Shown: positions 6,788-13,729 of the stretch, piece by piece
Position numbering within the stretch: the first letter of the stretch is position 1
How the letters are laid out: the number at the start of each line of letters is the position of its first letter
Assembly: GCA_042091495.1 (NCBI GenBank)
Contig: JBELHJ010000036.1
Location: 1 to 22,054, forward strand
Direction of reading: 5' to 3'
DNA from: JBELHJ01 sp042091495
GTDB lineage: Bacteria > Bacteroidota > Bacteroidia > Flavobacteriales > Flavobacteriaceae
Length of the DNA: 22,054 nucleotides
The notes under the pieces: generated by a model
The model's input: only the letters and a program-made list of their open reading frames with translations
Databases searched by the model: none
Told to the model about the DNA's origin: nothing
Program-made: the position numbers and the translations under genes

Positions 6788-8043
6788 TTTACAGTGATGA
6801 TATCATTAATATTTGTGGTAAACTTTTTAGATAAATGTTGTTGACGCATTTTCCAGGTGCGTTTAATGTCTTGTTGGCCTATTTTGACTTTAGCAGTGCT
6901 GTAGTTTTTATTGATTTGATCTATGGTTTGCATAAGCGTTTGGTGTTTGGGATTTTCGTTTTCAAACAACATAAACTGTTTGTTATTATGAGGGGTTAAT
7001 CCCATAACAATTACGCCTGCTTTTTTATAATACTGCTTTTCTTTATAGATGTTACTTAATGCCTTAATAGCATATTTACTTAATGAAATGCTAGAATTGG
7101 TTGGGTAGGGTAGCTCCAATACCGTGGCATAAGATTTGTAAGGGGTGTCTTTTTTAAACCGATTGGTTTTAATGAACACATACAAAGCAGTGCATACAGA
7201 CTTTTGTGTCCGCAATTTTTCTGCGCAGTTTATAGCAAAAGTACTAATACGTTCTTTAACGTCTATAAAGTCTGATAGTTCGTTTTCAAAAGTTCGGGTT
7301 GTTGCAATGGCCTTTTTAGTGTTGACCTGTTGTTCTAATGCCAGTGTAGTTTCGCCAAGGAGTTCTTTTTTAAGGCGTAAGCCTACAATGGCCATGTGTT
7401 TTTTAACCCAGCTATCAGGGAGCTTTACAAAATCAGCAGCGGTATGCACCCCCATAGCTTTTAAGCGTTTACTGTGTCTGAATCCAATGCCCCAAACTTT
7501 TTCTATGGGTGTCCATTTTAAGGCTTTAATTCGTTTTTCTTCACTGTCAATACAGTGCACCCCTTGTGTTTCTTTGGGGTATTTACGAGCTATTTTATTG
7601 GCTATTTTAGCCAGTGCTTTTGTAGGGGCTAAACCCACACAAGTGGGGATTCCGGTCCATTTTAATACCCGTTTTCTAATTTGCAAACCGTATGCTGATA
7701 AGTCGTAATCGTCATAACCTTTAAACTGTAAAAATGCTTCATCTATACTATACACTTCAATATCTGGAGTGAATTGTTCGAGGATTTTCATGACCCTACC
7801 ACTCATGTCACCATACAAAGGATAGTTAGAAGAGAATACTTTTACATCGTGTGTTTTAAAAAATGACGCATACTTGAATGCTGGAGCTCCCATAGGGAGT
7901 CCAAGGGCTTTGGCTTCATCACTTCGTGCTATAACACACCCGTCATTATTAGATAAAATAGCTACCGGTTTGTTGTGTAATTGGGGCTGGAAAACACGTT
8001 CGCAAGAAGCGTAAAAGTTATTACAATCAACTAGAGCAAACAT
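6778..8043 (-). CDS. umuC: Y-family DNA polymerase V catalytic subunit UmuC
   Basis: A 421-aa translesion DNA polymerase, close to the usual length of UmuC. The palm motifs are present: Asp6 in FALVDCNNFYASCERVF, and Asp101-Glu102 in VYSIDEAF, the metal-binding carboxylates. SNNDGCVIARSDEAKALG (31-48) is the UmuC-type finger signature. A helix-hairpin-helix-type thumb follows (IEKVWGIGFRHSKRLKAMG, 180-198), and a little-finger domain runs to about 350. KQFMLF (355-360) fits a beta-clamp binding motif. The C-terminus RTWKMRQQHLSKKFTT matches the UmuC-specific tail. It comes first in the operon, ahead of umuD. It diverges from the HupE-like gene with 86 bp between them. Confidence 0.95.
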   Translation of the reverse strand: MFALVDCNNFYASCERVFQPQLHNKPVAILSNNDGCVIARSDEAKALGLPMGAPAFKYASFFKTHDVKVFSSNYPLYGDMSGRVMKILEQFTPDIEVYSIDEAFLQFKGYDDYDLSAYGLQIRKRVLKWTGIPTCVGLAPTKALAKIANKIARKYPKETQGVHCIDSEEKRIKALKWTPIEKVWGIGFRHSKRLKAMGVHTAADFVKLPDSWVKKHMAIVGLRLKKELLGETTLALEQQVNTKKAIATTRTFENELSDFIDVKERISTFAINCAEKLRTQKSVCTALYVFIKTNRFKKDTPYKSYATVLELPYPTNSSISLSKYAIKALSNIYKEKQYYKKAGVIVMGLTPHNNKQFMLFENENPKHQTLMQTIDQINKNYSTAKVKIGQQDIKRTWKMRQQHLSKKFTTNINDIITVKCQ

Positions 8044-8129
8044 GAAGTAAAGATAAATGAATATGTTGATAAAATATAATTTTTTAGTTTAATAAAAGAC
8101 TGATATTTTTACAACAATTAAACAGAATT

Positions 8130-8717
8130 ATGGCAAGCGATTTTTTATTTAATGTGCAATACGGGATAGATCATGTTCTAGATATTAATGGGTATGATCA
8201 TGTTTTGTTTTTAATACTTCTAACTGTGGCATATAGTTTTGAAAGTTGGAAACAATTATTTATGCTAGTAACAGCTTTTACTCTTGGCCACACCGTGGCA
8301 TTACTTTTAGCTGCATATGGTGTTTTAAATATTGATGATGCTTTGGTTGAATTTTTAATTCCCGTGACTATAGCACTGGCAGCAATTTATAATATTATTG
8401 ATGGTGGAAAATCAATAAAATCAAAAGGAGCCAGTTGGTTGTTTTTGATTACATTGTGTTTTGGCGTTGTACATGGTTTGGGATTTGGCAGAGAGTTCAA
8501 GCTATTTATTGGAAAATCTGACGACAAATTACTCCCGCTTTTGGAGTTTGCTCTAGGTATAGAAATTGCGCAGCTTATTATTGTTTTTCTAGTGTTATTA
8601 CTAGGCCTAGTTACACAGGTTATATTTAAGCGTAATCGTAGAGATTGGATCTTGGTAGTTTCGGCTGCAGTTTTAGGTTTAGTTATCCCCATACTAAAAG
8701 CCAATATATTTTGGTAG
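8130..8717 (+). CDS. HupE/UreJ-family membrane protein
   Basis: A 195-aa integral membrane protein with about six hydrophobic segments. The N-terminal QYGIDHVLDINGYDHVLFLI (10-29) carries the His-Asp-His spacing typical of the HupE/UreJ-2 family, followed by TLGHTVALLLA (51-61) and CFGVVHGLGFGREFK (111-125) with further conserved His and Gly residues. Characterised HupE/UreJ proteins import nickel or cobalt, with His/Asp in the first segment binding the metal. The broader family in Bacteroidota has no proven substrate, and no hydrogenase or urease gene is nearby. It appears to be monocistronic. No terminator was seen after it. Confidence 0.85.
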   Translation: MASDFLFNVQYGIDHVLDINGYDHVLFLILLTVAYSFESWKQLFMLVTAFTLGHTVALLLAAYGVLNIDDALVEFLIPVTIALAAIYNIIDGGKSIKSKGASWLFLITLCFGVVHGLGFGREFKLFIGKSDDKLLPLLEFALGIEIAQLIIVFLVLLLGLVTQVIFKRNRRDWILVVSAAVLGLVIPILKANIFW

Positions 8718-8843
8718 TAAAACCATACATTAAAGTTATCCAACAGATACAACGCGTTGTTTGACTTTGATGCACTTTGATAGTTAATTTATTAGGCTAT
8801 ATTCTCAATGAAATAGTCTTTATCATATAACAAAGTTAAAATT

Positions 8844-9275
8844 ATGACTGAAATTAAACAGTTAAAATATGACAAAGCCTATTTGAAAATGGCGACAGAG
8901 TGGGGAAAGTTATCCCATTGTAATCGTAAAAAAGTAGGAGCGCTAATTGTTAAAGATCGTATGATCATTTCAGACGGATTTAACGGAACTCCATCCGGTT
9001 TTGAGAATTATTGTGAGGATGAAGCGGGTTATACCAAATGGTATGTATTGCATGCAGAAGCTAACGCCATTTTAAAAGTGGCATCTTCAACACAATCTTG
9101 TAAAGGGGCCACATTATATATAACCCTTTCACCATGTAAAGAGTGTAGTAAGCTAATTCACCAATCGGGGATAATAAGAGTAGTTTATCATAAAAAATAC
9201 AAAGACGATTCAGGGCTTCAGTTTTTAAATAAAGCTGGTATTGTTTTGAATCACATAGAAGACCTTAGTGACTGA
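8844..9275 (+). CDS. Deoxycytidylate (dCMP) deaminase family protein
   Basis: A 143-aa zinc-dependent deaminase expected to convert dCMP to dUMP, supplying thymidylate synthesis. The zinc site is clear: His70-Ala-Glu72 in LHAEANAI (Glu72 being the proton shuttle) and Cys98/Cys101 in SPCKECSKLI. CNRKKVGALIVKDRMIISDGFNGTPSGFEN (26-55) fits the dCMP deaminase/ComEB branch, notably the GFNGTPSGF loop. A short segment between that loop and HAE carries Cys57. Its TGA stop overlaps the ATG of the S41 peptidase by one base (TGATG), a classical coupling arrangement. A shared promoter upstream of 8844 is implied but not identified. Confidence 0.9.
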   Translation: MTEIKQLKYDKAYLKMATEWGKLSHCNRKKVGALIVKDRMIISDGFNGTPSGFENYCEDEAGYTKWYVLHAEANAILKVASSTQSCKGATLYITLSPCKECSKLIHQSGIIRVVYHKKYKDDSGLQFLNKAGIVLNHIEDLSD

Positions 9276-10861
9276 TGAAAATCAATAAAATTTACATACC
9301 AATTTATACCGCCACAATATTAATAGTTGGTATATTAATTGGAAGTAAATTGAATTATACCAAGTCATCGGTTTTAAGTTTTAATCAATCCAGTCCTTCA
9401 CAAGCTAAACTTAACCGACTTATTGACTTAATTAATTATGAGTACGTTGATTCAGTTAACAGTGATAGTATAGTAGACCTAGCTGTTTCAGGAATCCTAT
9501 CTCATTTAGATCCTCATTCTACATACATTGATAATCAAAATATTGAAGCAGTCTCAGATCACATGCGTGGCGAGTTTGTTGGCATTGGAATTAATTTTTA
9601 TCCGTACAAGGACTCTGTTGCTGTTATAAGGCCTCTGGAGGGAGGACCAAGTATTAAAGCTGGCATAAAAAGTGGTGATCGCATTCTTAAAGCTAATGGC
9701 GAAGCAGTTTATGGGAAGTCGCTTTCAAATGGCACTGTAATTGAAAAATTGAAAGGCGCTAAAGGCAGTGAAGTTAATTTAACTGTTTACAGAAGGTCTC
9801 TTGATTCTATAATGGAGTTTACTTTAAAACGGGATGCTATTCCTATTAAAAGTGTTGATGCAGCCTATATGTTTAATGATACTATAGGTTATGTAAAAAT
9901 TAACAGGTTTTCAGAATCCACTCACAAAGAGTTTATATCCGTTTCAAGTCGTTTAGTGTCTGATGAGTTAAAAGCTTTAGTATTAGATTTAAGAGGGAAT
10001 CCAGGAGGGTTTTTAGATGTTGCTGAAGCTGTAGCTGATGAGTTTCTTGAAAAGGACCAACTCATATTCTTTACTAAAGATAAATTTAACGAGTCTGACT
10101 TCAGGTATGCTACTTCTGGAGGTTTATTTGAAGGGATTTATGTTTATGTTTTAATCGATGAATCTTCTGCTTCTGCTAGTGAAATTATTGCAGGGGCTAT
10201 TCAGGATAACGATAGGGGGACTATTGTTGGAAGACGTTCTTTTGGAAAAGGCTTAGTTCAGCGAGAAATGCCATTAGGCGATGGTAGTGTCATAAGATTA
10301 ACAGTCTCTCGTTACTTCACCCCAACAGGCAGGTCTATTCAGAAACCATACAAAGATGGTGACAAAGATTATAACGAAGAGTTTTTAGACCGCTACTTCA
10401 ATGGGGAATTATACAGTGCCAGCCATATTGAGGTTAATGATAGTTTAAAATTTGAAACTCCAAAAGGGAAAATTGTTTACGGTGGAGGTGGAATTATTCC
10501 AGATATTTTTGTGCCCTTAAGATTTAGAATGGATAACGAAACCCTTGATTATGTATACAGATCAGGCTATATCAGTTATTTTATTTTTGAGGAGTTAGAT
10601 CATTACAGAAGCTTTTATGCTTCTTTTACAAAAGAAGATTTTGTAAAAGATTTTGAGGTTAATGACGCATTTCTTAACCGTTTTAAAACGTATCTAGGCG
10701 CTCGGTTGAATAGCGAAATAAACTACTTTAGAGATATTAATGATGTTAAGTTAGTTTTGAAATCTGTGATAGCAGAACAATTATTTGGCAGTGATTTAGC
10801 AGTGCAAATTTTTAATCAAAATGATGTAATGCTTAAGAAAATCATTACCATTAATCCCTAA
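9275..10861 (+). CDS. S41 family C-terminal processing peptidase
   Basis: A 528-aa membrane-anchored periplasmic serine protease of the CtpA/Prc family, which trims C-termini of envelope proteins. Residues 5-24 form an uncleaved membrane anchor. A PDZ domain covers about 95-175 (FVGIGINFYPYKDSVAVIRP, SIKAGIKSGDRILKANGEAV). The protease core includes LDLRGNPGG (237-245), the Ser in DESSASASE (295-303; Ser300 by spacing) and Lys325 in RRSFGKGLVQ, which form the Ser-Lys dyad. A region of about 170 residues after the core has no motif I recognise. The gene is translationally coupled to the dCMP deaminase. Its stop overlaps by 4 bp with the stop of a convergent small gene. Confidence 0.93.
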   Translation: MKINKIYIPIYTATILIVGILIGSKLNYTKSSVLSFNQSSPSQAKLNRLIDLINYEYVDSVNSDSIVDLAVSGILSHLDPHSTYIDNQNIEAVSDHMRGEFVGIGINFYPYKDSVAVIRPLEGGPSIKAGIKSGDRILKANGEAVYGKSLSNGTVIEKLKGAKGSEVNLTVYRRSLDSIMEFTLKRDAIPIKSVDAAYMFNDTIGYVKINRFSESTHKEFISVSSRLVSDELKALVLDLRGNPGGFLDVAEAVADEFLEKDQLIFFTKDKFNESDFRYATSGGLFEGIYVYVLIDESSASASEIIAGAIQDNDRGTIVGRRSFGKGLVQREMPLGDGSVIRLTVSRYFTPTGRSIQKPYKDGDKDYNEEFLDRYFNGELYSASHIEVNDSLKFETPKGKIVYGGGGIIPDIFVPLRFRMDNETLDYVYRSGYISYFIFEELDHYRSFYASFTKEDFVKDFEVNDAFLNRFKTYLGARLNSEINYFRDINDVKLVLKSVIAEQLFGSDLAVQIFNQNDVMLKKIITINP

Positions 10862-11058
10862 CTTTTTTCTTGTTCTTTTTCAATGCGTTTTGACAAGCGT
10901 AAAATTTGCAATAACACTATTACTATAGCAGAAGCCATGATAGTAATTAAAGCTATTAAACTTTGATTTTTGAATGGCGCATTCAAGCTTACATGGATAG
11001 CATTAAAAATAATAAGACCCGTTGCAACAAGTTGCGCAATTATTGAAAATATCCTCAT
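10858..11058 (-). CDS. Small two-helix membrane protein, unknown function
   Basis: A 66-aa protein with two predicted membrane helices (residues about 5-25 and 33-53) joined by a short loop containing Asn and Lys, and a charged C-terminal tail (SKRIEKEQEKS). I recognise no family. Its ATG follows the marC stop codon with only one nucleotide between, so the two are in one operon. Its 3' end overlaps the S41 peptidase stop by four bases on the opposite strand. The tight junction with marC is the main support that it is real. Confidence 0.65.
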   Translation of the reverse strand: MRIFSIIAQLVATGLIIFNAIHVSLNAPFKNQSLIALITIMASAIVIVLLQILRLSKRIEKEQEKS

Positions 11059-11059
11059 A

Positions 11060-11641
11060 TTATGCTAATAAAACTTTAATGTTAGCAGCAAACAGTTTTA
11101 CAGAAATTGCTAAAAGAATTACACCAAAAACTTTTCTAATAATTCCAATACCATTGGGTCCTATGAGACGTTCAATTTTAGAAGACGTCTTTAGCACGAT
11201 GTAAATGAAAATAACATTGATTATTATAGCAATAATAATATTTTCTGTTTTGAATTCTGCTTTTAGAGATAATAGGGTAGTTAAACTTCCTGGTCCAGCT
11301 ATTAATGGAAATGCAAGAGGAAAAACCGAGCTGTTAGCCAAAGCGGATTCATCTTCTTTGTAGAGCGTAATACCCAAAATCATTTCTAACGCTATGAAAA
11401 ATAATATAAATGAACCAGCAACAGCAAAAGAGTTTACATCTATACCTATTAATGAAAGGATACGGTCTCCTAAAAACAAGAATAAAATCATTATTATACC
11501 AGCTATGATACTTGCTTTCTCACTTTGGATATGGCCAGACTTTTGTCTTAAGCTTATAACTATAGGAATGTTACCAACAACATCTATAACGGCAAAGAGT
11601 ACCATAAAAACTGTAAAAATTTCTTTGAAATTAAAATGCAT
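11060..11641 (-). CDS. MarC family membrane protein
   Basis: A 193-aa integral membrane protein with about six helices. The open frame can start at a GTG at 11659, but the ATG at 11641 (MHFNFKEIFTVFMVLFAVIDVVGNIPI) matches the usual MarC N-terminus and is preferred. Family hallmarks are FAVIDVVGNIPIVISL in helix 1, ALEMILGITLYK in the middle, SVFPLAFPLIAGPGSLTTLL and the final RLIGPNGIGIIRKVFGVILLAISV. MarC was once linked to multiple antibiotic resistance, a role not supported for E. coli MarC; its substrate is not known. It leads an operon with the 66-aa protein. Confidence 0.92.
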   Translation of the reverse strand: MHFNFKEIFTVFMVLFAVIDVVGNIPIVISLRQKSGHIQSEKASIIAGIIMILFLFLGDRILSLIGIDVNSFAVAGSFILFFIALEMILGITLYKEDESALANSSVFPLAFPLIAGPGSLTTLLSLKAEFKTENIIIAIIINVIFIYIVLKTSSKIERLIGPNGIGIIRKVFGVILLAISVKLFAANIKVLLA

Positions 11642-11714
11642 ATTAATTGGATTTAACACCTACAAAATTAGTATTTAATTTGTTTGTTTAGTAAAAATAA
11701 AACTAAACTTTAAT

Positions 11715-11722
11715 TATTTTTG
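11715..11722 (+). promoter_or_regulatory. Candidate -7 element before the DUF3109 gene
   Basis: TATTTTTG at 11715-11722 matches the Bacteroidota -7 consensus TAnnTTTG exactly. No TTG lies at the expected -33 distance, and the ATG follows after only 4 nt, which would make the transcript leaderless or nearly so. In A+T-rich DNA this match could be chance. Confidence 0.3.
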
Positions 11723-11726
11723 TATC

Positions 11727-12302
11727 ATGTTTCAGTTAGGAAAAACTATAGTATCAGAAGAACTTCTTAAGGAGGAGTTTGTGTGTAATATATCTTCTTG
11801 TAAGGGGGAGTGTTGTGTTGCAGGTGATGCTGGAGCTCCACTTGTTAAAGATGAGGTTGGTATTCTGGATAATATATTTGAAAAAGTAAGGCCTTACATG
11901 TCACAAAAAGGGATTGATGCCGTCCTAGAACAAGGGACTTCAATTGTTACTTCTTCAGGGGATTTAGAAACACCACTAGTGAATGATAAAGAATGTGTTT
12001 ATGTTGTGTTTGACGATAAAGGCGTGGCTTGTTGCGCCATAGAAAAAGCATACAATTCAGGAATTATTGATTGGAAAAAACCAATTTCATGTCATCTGTA
12101 TCCTGTCCGAGTTCAAGATTATTCTGAGTTTTCTGCGGTTAATTATGACCGTTGGTCAATTTGTAGTGATGCTTGTAGTTTAGGTAAGGAATTAAAAGTT
12201 CCGGTATACAAGTTTGTTAAAGAAGCTTTAATTAGGAAGTTTGGTAAAGATTGGTTTGACGCTTTAGAAAAAGTAGCTTTTGAACATCATGGTGATGCGT
12301 AA
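11727..12302 (+). CDS. DUF3109 family cysteine-rich protein
   Basis: A 191-aa cytoplasmic protein of the DUF3109 family, related to the YkgJ-type Cys-cluster proteins. The start MFQLGKTIVSEELL is characteristic. Ten cysteines are visible: Cys20, 25, 29 and 30 (FVCNISSCKGECCVAGDAGA), Cys90, Cys102-103 (VACCAIEKAY), Cys122 (ISCHLYPVR), Cys146 and Cys150. This pattern suggests a bound zinc or iron-sulfur cluster, but no reaction is established for the family. It is a single gene between the divergent marC operon and the ribonucleotide reductase genes. The 304-bp gap after it shows only a weak hairpin near 12348-12358. Confidence 0.88.
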   Translation: MFQLGKTIVSEELLKEEFVCNISSCKGECCVAGDAGAPLVKDEVGILDNIFEKVRPYMSQKGIDAVLEQGTSIVTSSGDLETPLVNDKECVYVVFDDKGVACCAIEKAYNSGIIDWKKPISCHLYPVRVQDYSEFSAVNYDRWSICSDACSLGKELKVPVYKFVKEALIRKFGKDWFDALEKVAFEHHGDA

Positions 12303-12606
12303 ATTCAAATTTTTATTGTAGCTAAAACCCCATGAAAAACAGTATCTAAACCTGGTTTTTATATCAAAATAGTATAAAATTTTCAAACATTATTAACAGT
12401 CCTCGTTTTGGTGTAAATACCTGATATTCAGCTGCATTTTAGTGAAACTATTGTTTTTTATCGATAAATTACGCAAGTCAACGTTGTTAAAAACTTGTTG
12501 AAAACGTTTATCAAATTGCCTTTCATTTTTGAGCCCTTTTTTAAATATTTGTTAGAGCCATAAAGGTGCCCTTTTTACTTTTTTTAACACCAAAATTTTT
12601 AGAGCA
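12303..12606. other. Gap upstream of nrdB, with tandem 11-bp repeat
   Basis: There is no gene in these 304 bp. An AAACC/GGTTT hairpin with T run at 12348-12360 may be a weak terminator for the DUF3109 gene. A perfect 10-bp palindrome TTATCGATAA lies at 12458-12467. A two-unit 11-bp tandem repeat lies at 12484-12505. The remaining sequence up to 12606 is A+T-rich leader. No NrdR-box-like sequence was found. Confidence 0.5.
12484..12505 (+). promoter_or_regulatory. Candidate operator: adjacent 11-bp repeats before nrdB
   Basis: TTGTTAAAAAC (12484-12494) is directly followed by TTGTTGAAAAC (12495-12505), differing at one base. Adjacent 11-bp direct repeats are the layout bound by many winged-helix response regulators and similar dimers. 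It lies about 100 bp before the nrdB start. The link to nrd control is inference. Confidence 0.35.
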
Positions 12607-13587
12607 ATGTCAGAATTACAAGAGCCGATTTTACAAGATAACAAAGACAGATTCGTGATATTTCCAATTAAACATCACGATATATGGGAATGGTACAAGA
12701 AATCGGAAGCTAGTTTTTGGACTGCTGAAGAAATAGATTTACACCAGGATTTAACAGATTGGTCTACCAAATTAAATGATGATGAACGGTATTTTATAAA
12801 ACACATTCTTGCTTTTTTTGCAGCAAGTGATGGTATTGTTAATGAAAATTTAGCTGAAAATTTTGTTAATGAAGTGCAATACAGTGAAGCAAAATTCTTT
12901 TATGGATTTCAAATTATGATGGAGAATATTCACAGTGAAACTTATTCTCTATTGATTGATACCTATGTTAAGGATGAAACAGAGAAAGATACCTTGTTTA
13001 AGGCTATTGAAAATTTTCCTGCCATTAAAAAGAAAGCGGATTGGGCTTTGAAATGGATAGATTCCCCAAGTTTTGCAGAACGTTTAATTGCTTTTGCTGC
13101 CGTTGAAGGGATATTCTTTTCTGGTGCTTTTTGTTCTATATTTTGGTTAAAAAAGCGAGGTCTAATGCCTGGTCTTACCTTTTCCAACGAGTTAATTTCT
13201 CGAGATGAAGGAGTGCACTGTGATTTTGCTGTGCATTTACACAATAATCATCTTGTTAATAAAGTGCCAAAGGAGCGAATTAAAGATATTATAACTAACG
13301 CATTAGATATTGAACGTGAATTCATTACAGAATCACTTCCTATTAGTTTAATAGGAATGAACTCTAAATTAATGACGCAGTATTTGGAATTTGTTACCGA
13401 TCGGTTGTTAAATGAGTTAGGCTGTGAAAAAATTTATAACACTTCCAATCCTTTTGATTTTATGGACATGATTTCACTTCAAGGAAAAACCAATTTCTTT
13501 GAAAAGCGCGTCTCTGAGTATCAAAAAGCAGGTGTTTTAAATAAAGAAGAAGAACAAGATAAATTTAGTATGGACGCAGATTTCTAG
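12607..13587 (+). CDS. nrdB: Ribonucleoside-diphosphate reductase, beta subunit (class Ia)
   Basis: A 326-aa R2 subunit that houses the diiron-tyrosyl radical cofactor for NDP reduction. Iron ligands by motif are Asp44 (TAEEIDLHQD), Glu106 and His109 (MMENIHSETY), Glu167 (AAVEGIFFSG), and Glu201 and His204 (SRDEGVHCDF). The radical Tyr113 is present in ENIHSETYSL, so this is an ordinary tyrosyl-radical enzyme rather than a Tyr-less variant. The C-terminus ends FSMDADF, the eukaryotic-like peptide that docks R2 to R1. nrdB precedes nrdA, 142 bp apart, on the same strand. Both are probably one operon, since no terminator with a T run lies between. Confidence 0.97.
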   Translation: MSELQEPILQDNKDRFVIFPIKHHDIWEWYKKSEASFWTAEEIDLHQDLTDWSTKLNDDERYFIKHILAFFAASDGIVNENLAENFVNEVQYSEAKFFYGFQIMMENIHSETYSLLIDTYVKDETEKDTLFKAIENFPAIKKKADWALKWIDSPSFAERLIAFAAVEGIFFSGAFCSIFWLKKRGLMPGLTFSNELISRDEGVHCDFAVHLHNNHLVNKVPKERIKDIITNALDIEREFITESLPISLIGMNSKLMTQYLEFVTDRLLNELGCEKIYNTSNPFDFMDMISLQGKTNFFEKRVSEYQKAGVLNKEEEQDKFSMDADF

Positions 13588-13626
13588 CGACATACACTAA
13601 TATACTTTTTATTAACCAAAGTGTTT

Positions 13627-13640
13627 CCCGATGTTTCGGG
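13627..13640. repeat. Short hairpin in the nrdB-nrdA gap
   Basis: CCCGA and TCGGG pair around a four-base TGTT loop, with no T run after. It resembles the short GC-rich palindromes scattered between flavobacterial genes. It may stabilise the nrdB message end or be a remnant of an intergenic repeat. Confidence 0.4.
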
Positions 13641-13697
13641 CTAGGATTCTATTGTTTCTGTCTAACAGGAGTAATATCAATAAAATTAACTAACAAC

Positions 13698-13714
13698 GGT
13701 CTTAATGATAGACC
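13698..13714 (+). other. Hairpin just upstream of the nrdA start
   Basis: GGTCT and AGACC pair across a seven-base loop, ending 15 nt before the nrdA ATG. It could affect nrdA translation relative to nrdB. The stem is only five base pairs. Confidence 0.3.
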
Positions 13715-13729
13715 ATAAAATGAAAAATT

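Noticed and set aside
7145..7708. 187-codon plus-strand open frame within umuC
   Set aside because: It is the antisense shadow of a well-supported polymerase gene with catalytic motifs on the minus strand.
11642..11659. GTG start adding six residues to MarC
   Set aside because: The ATG at 11641 gives the usual MarC N-terminus and a more common start codon.
12303..12606. NrdR box
   Set aside because: I looked for an ACACwATATwkTGT-like palindrome before nrdB and found none.
12963..13244. 93-codon minus-strand open frame within nrdB
   Set aside because: Antisense shadow of the conserved NrdB core.
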